Shown: positions 25,570 through 28,248 of the stretch, piece after piece
Position numbering within the stretch: position 1 is the stretch's first letter
How the letters are laid out: every line of letters starts with the position of its first letter
Assembly (NCBI GenBank): GCA_050485385.1
Contig: JBJHBG010000064.1
Coordinates: 1-28,248, forward strand
Direction of reading: 5' to 3'
DNA: 28,248 bases
Source: RECO01 sp050485385
GTDB lineage: Bacteria > Pseudomonadota > Alphaproteobacteria > Geminicoccales > Geminicoccaceae
Position numbers and translations under genes: made by a program
The notes under the pieces: model-generated
The model's database searches: none
The model's input: only the letters and a program-made list of their open reading frames with translations
What the model was told of the DNA's origin: nothing

Positions 25570-26373
25570 TCACTCCGGCTTTTCGGCGAGGAAGAAGTCG
25601 AACGAGAGCTTCCGCTCGTCGGCGAGGCGGGACCAGGCGGTCCAGGCAGCGCGGGTGGCCTGGAGCGTCGCCGCATCCACCTCGGTGCCCAACCCGTCCC
25701 AAAGCTCCGCCAGCTTCACCAGCACCTTGCGTCGATGCGTCGCCGCATGCGCCTGCCAATCGTGGTGCGCCGCGACGCGGAAGCCTGCCGCCTCCAGCAT
25801 GGCCCGGTAGTCGGCGGGGCTCGCCAGCCGCGTACCGGCATAGCGCGCCTGGACCATCGCCAACTCGTCCGGCGTCAGCCGCTCGTGCCAGAACATGTGG
25901 TCCGAGACGACCGCCTTGCCGCCCGGCCGCAGGACGCGGAAGGCCTCGGCCACGACCTTCGCCTTGTCCGCTGCATGGACCATCGCCTCCTGGCACCACC
26001 AGACGTCGAAGCTCGCGTCCGCGTAGGGCAGGTCGTGAAAATCGGCCGGCTCGAAGCGGAGCCGGTCCCGCACGGCCGGATCGTCCAGATGCCGCGCGCA
26101 GCGCTCGAGTTGGAGCTTGGAGACGTTGGTGGCGACCACCTCGCAACCATGGTGCGCGGCGAGGAAATGCGCGGTCGTGCCGTAGCCGCAGCCGACCTCG
26201 AGGAGGCGTGTCTCGGCGCTCGGTGCCAGCGCTTGCGCCATCCGTTCGGTCGCGGCCTGCGCCGCCTCGTCGATGGTCTCGTCGCCGCTGGCGTAGACAC
26301 CGTAGTGGATGTTCGGCCCCCAGATCGCCGCATAGAGCCGGTCCACGCCGGCCTTGTCGTAGTGATCGGACAT
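25570..26373 (-). CDS. SAM-dependent methyltransferase, sarcosine/dimethylglycine N-methyltransferase-like
   Basis: A 267-residue class I methyltransferase. Motif I, the S-adenosylmethionine loop, is LEVGCGYG at 58-65; the acidic motif and motif IV follow as FEPADFHDLPYADASFDVWW and the post-motif VLRPGGKAVVSD. The N-terminus AAIWGPNIHYGVY then ETIDEAAQAATERMA resembles sarcosine/dimethylglycine N-methyltransferases, which make glycine betaine, and related amine or lipid methyltransferases; the assignment is by eye. The ATG at 26371-26373 has GGGAACG upstream. It begins a two-gene operon with the choline-kinase-like gene. A promoter with an overlapping palindrome lies upstream. The frame is open far beyond this start, but that is a shadow of mrp. 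Confidence 0.85.
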   Translation of the reverse strand: MSDHYDKAGVDRLYAAIWGPNIHYGVYASGDETIDEAAQAATERMAQALAPSAETRLLEVGCGYGTTAHFLAAHHGCEVVATNVSKLQLERCARHLDDPAVRDRLRFEPADFHDLPYADASFDVWWCQEAMVHAADKAKVVAEAFRVLRPGGKAVVSDHMFWHERLTPDELAMVQARYAGTRLASPADYRAMLEAAGFRVAAHHDWQAHAATHRRKVLVKLAELWDGLGTEVDAATLQATRAAWTAWSRLADERKLSFDFFLAEKPE

Positions 26374-26397
26374 CGCGTTCCCAGTCGATCTCGAGCG

Positions 26398-26420
26398 GCG
26401 ACGATCCAAAGGATCGACGC
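26398..26420. promoter_or_regulatory. Palindrome overlapping the methyltransferase promoter (operator candidate)
   Basis: CGATCC-AAA-GGATCG is a perfect 6-bp inverted repeat with a 3-base centre; flanking GCG and CGC extend it to 9 bp per arm with one A-A mismatch. It covers the -10 element of the candidate promoter and lies 25-47 bases before the methyltransferase start codon. It could be an operator for a repressor or a hairpin near the 5' end of the transcript. No regulator gene is adjacent. Confidence 0.5.
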
Positions 26421-26432
26421 GCCACCTGTCAA
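26404..26432 (-). promoter_or_regulatory. Candidate sigma-70 promoter for the methyltransferase-kinase operon
   Basis: On the minus strand a perfect TTGACA (26427-26432) is followed after exactly 17 bases by TTGGAT (26404-26409; three of six). The perfect -35 in such GC-rich DNA is notable, and it faces the methyltransferase gene about 31 bases upstream of its start codon. The -10 element lies inside the palindrome at 26398-26420. Confidence 0.5.
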
Positions 26433-26558
26433 CGCAGCGGTCCCCGCCGGTTATTGAACGGCCGTCCAGTCCGGCTTGCCCTCGATGGCCGCCAACCGCC
26501 GTGAGCGCCGAGTGTTGGGGGTGCAGCGGGCCAAAGCCCCTTGCTTCGTCGTCGGCCC

Positions 26559-27665
26559 TCAGGTGTAGACGATGCGCGGCGGCGTTCTGGCGTGGCTGCG
26601 GTCGAGCTTGGCCGCGACGCTGCGCGCGAGGCCCAGATAGGCCTGGGCCTGCGGGCCTTCGGGGTCGGCCACCACGACCGGCCGGCCGTCGTCGGACAGT
26701 TCGCGGATCAAGGGGTCGAGCGGCACTTCGGCGAGGAAGTCGACGCCGTAGCGCTCGGCCACGCCACGGGCACCGCCGTGGGCGAAGATGTCGGTGCGGT
26801 GGCCGCAGTTGGGGCAGCAGAAATAGCTCATGTTCTCGACGATGCCGAGGATCGGCACGTTGACCTTCTCGAACATGCCGATCGCCTTCCTGGCGTCGAG
26901 CAAGGCGATGTCCTGCGGCGTCGAGACGATCACCGCACCGGCGAGCGGCACGCGCTGTGCCATGGTGAGTTGGGCGTCGCCGGTGCCGGGCGGCAGGTCG
27001 ACGATCATCACGTCCAACTCGCCCCAGGCGACGTCGCCGAGCATCTGCTGGATGGCACTCTGCACCATCGGCCCGCGCCAGATCATCGGCGTGTCCTCGT
27101 CGACCATGAAACCGATCGACATGATCTTCACGCCGTGGCTGGTCATGGGCTCCAGCTTGGCGCCGTCGGCCGTCGCCTTGGGCCGGCCGCTCAGCCCGGC
27201 CATGCGCGGCAGCGACGGCCCGTAGATGTCGGCATCGAGCAGGCCCGTGCGCATCCCGAGGCGGGCGAGGCCCATGGCGAGGTTGATCGCGGTGGTCGAC
27301 TTGCCGACGCCGCCCTTGCCCGAGGCGACTGCGACGATGGCACGCACGCTCTCGACCGCCGCTTTCGCCGGTGCCGGCGGTGCGCTGGGTGTCGCCGGAG
27401 GGGCGGGCGGCGCCGAACGCTCGGCGGTCAGCACGGCGGTGACGGAGGTGACGCCCGGCAGCGCGCGCACGGCGGCCTCGGCGGCACGGCGCAGGGGCTC
27501 CATGGCCGGCCCGTCCGCCGGGTCGACCTCCAGCGCGAAGCCCACGTTCGATCCCTTGACCACCACGCCCGTGATCATGTTCAGGCTCACGGGGTCGGAC
27601 CCGCGGCCGGGGACGGTGAGGCTGCGTAATGCTTCCATCACCGTTGCAGGTGTAATGTCGCTCAA
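26559..27665 (-). CDS. mrp: Mrp/ApbC-family iron-sulfur cluster carrier ATPase
   Basis: A 368-residue P-loop NTPase that carries Fe-S clusters to apoproteins. Residues 1-80 form an MIP18-like (DUF59) domain, residues 82-105 a Pro/Ala-rich linker. The deviant Walker A motif GKGGVGKST is at 117-125, LDADIYGPSLP follows, then VDLPPGTGD, and the cluster-binding CxxC is C284-P-N-C287 in YFCCPNCGH. The TTG start at 27663-27665 is inferred from AGAGGGG 8 bases upstream and the fit to the family's N-terminus (SDITPATVMEALRSL). A 185-base gap separates it from the methyltransferase operon. It is divergent from hflK across 87 bases. Confidence 0.94.
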   Translation of the reverse strand: MSDITPATVMEALRSLTVPGRGSDPVSLNMITGVVVKGSNVGFALEVDPADGPAMEPLRRAAEAAVRALPGVTSVTAVLTAERSAPPAPPATPSAPPAPAKAAVESVRAIVAVASGKGGVGKSTTAINLAMGLARLGMRTGLLDADIYGPSLPRMAGLSGRPKATADGAKLEPMTSHGVKIMSIGFMVDEDTPMIWRGPMVQSAIQQMLGDVAWGELDVMIVDLPPGTGDAQLTMAQRVPLAGAVIVSTPQDIALLDARKAIGMFEKVNVPILGIVENMSYFCCPNCGHRTDIFAHGGARGVAERYGVDFLAEVPLDPLIRELSDDGRPVVVADPEGPQAQAYLGLARSVAAKLDRSHARTPPRIVYT

Positions 27666-27752
27666 GGTTGAACCCCTCTTCCGGCTGGCCGATATAGAGC
27701 ACCACGAGGCGACGGGCGAAACCCGAAGCGAAGCGATCCGAGAGGACAAGCG

Positions 27753-28248
27753 ATGCCCTGGAACAATCAAGGGGGAAGGTGGCAAGGCGGTGGCCAGGGA
27801 CCGTGGGGCGGGCGTCCGTCGAGCGGCGGTCCCTCGGGCGGCGGCCAACAGCCTCCCGATCTGGAAGAGCTGATCAGAAAGGGCCAGGATCGGCTCAAGC
27901 AGATGTTTCCGGGTGGTGGCGGCCCGTTCGGCAACAAGATGGTCATCCTGGCCGGTGTCGGTGTGCTCGTCGGCCTCTGGATGCTCTCGGGTTTCTATCG
28001 GGTCGAGCCCTCGCAGCGCGGCGTCGAGTTGATGTTCGGCCGCTTCTACGAGGTGACCGAACCCGGCCTGCGTTATCACTTCCCCTGGCCGATCCAGAGC
28101 GTGATGCGGCCGGAGGTGGAGCGGGTGAACCGCGTCGAGGTCGGCTTCCGCTCGGCGGCCGCCGCCCAGGCCGGCCAGCGTGCCACGACCAGTCGGGACC
28201 TCACCCACGAGAGCCAGATGCTGACGGGCGACGAGAACATCGTCGACA
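27753..28248 (+). CDS. hflK: HflK, membrane protease modulator (C-terminus beyond window)
   Basis: The first 165 residues of HflK, which with HflC forms a large cage around the FtsH protease in the inner membrane. A Gly/Gln/Trp-rich cytoplasmic tail (MPWNNQGGRWQGGG, typical of HflK) is followed by LEELIRKGQDRLKQMFPGG, one membrane span at about 62-80, then the SPFH/prohibitin domain beginning YRVEPSQRGVELMFGRF. The segment TEPGLRYHFPWPIQ is a family hallmark. AGAGGACAAG lies upstream of the ATG. The gene is cut by the right edge; hflC is expected next but is not seen. Confidence 0.95.
   Translation, partial: MPWNNQGGRWQGGGQGPWGGRPSSGGPSGGGQQPPDLEELIRKGQDRLKQMFPGGGGPFGNKMVILAGVGVLVGLWMLSGFYRVEPSQRGVELMFGRFYEVTEPGLRYHFPWPIQSVMRPEVERVNRVEVGFRSAAAAQAGQRATTSRDLTHESQMLTGDENIVD

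Noticed and set aside
25570..27705. A single 711-codon frame that would fuse the methyltransferase to upstream sequence
   Set aside because: The upstream part is the out-of-frame shadow of mrp. The methyltransferase has its own ribosome site, promoter and a family-like N-terminus at 26373.

Overview
The window is a gene-dense, very GC-rich stretch (third codon positions almost always G or C) that reads as a chromosomal segment of a motile alphaproteobacterium, probably of the Rhodospirillales/Geminicoccales type. Pointers are the Suv3-type helicase followed by an S4-domain protein, the DUF3576 lipoprotein next to leuS-lptE-holA, a mitochondrial-like class I cytochrome c, and frequent GTG/TTG starts. 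I see no rRNA, tRNA, CRISPR array, insertion sequence, integrase or phage gene. The lineage is inferred from gene content, not from a marker.

Layout. Positions 1-2255 (minus strand) hold two nearly identical flagellin genes, one cut by the window edge, flanking a small cysteine-rich CxxCxxCC protein, with several strong hairpins in the spacers. Positions 2540-5447 (plus) hold an RNA helicase and an S4 RNA-binding protein. A minus-strand pair follows: yggS (PLP homeostasis) and a periplasmic cytochrome c. From about 6977 the plus strand carries a porin with a textbook terminator, a second small outer-membrane-type protein, and the housekeeping run DUF3576 - leuS - lptE - holA.

Positions 13504-22663 (plus) form a solute-uptake block: an orphan pair of oligopeptide-type ABC permeases without ATPase or binding protein, an LprI-like secreted protein, an OsmC protein, a complete sulfonate/nitrate-type ABC importer, and a tripartite tricarboxylate transporter (TctC-TctA-TctB) with a hairpin between the receptor and membrane genes.

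Positions 22721-28248 hold ppk2 (minus), a VOC-fold protein (plus), an unrecognised gene whose frame runs into the antisense of its neighbour, a translationally coupled methyltransferase/choline-kinase-like pair (minus) behind a promoter with an overlapping palindrome, mrp (minus), and the divergent start of hflK (cut by the right edge).

Most of the window is ordinary core genome. I do not see a clear undescribed defence or mobile system. The points most worth following are the CxxCxxCC protein between two flagellins, the hairpins in both flagellin leaders, the SDMT-like methyltransferase plus choline-kinase-like gene pair with its palindromic promoter, the gene reading into its convergent neighbour, and the orphan permease pair.
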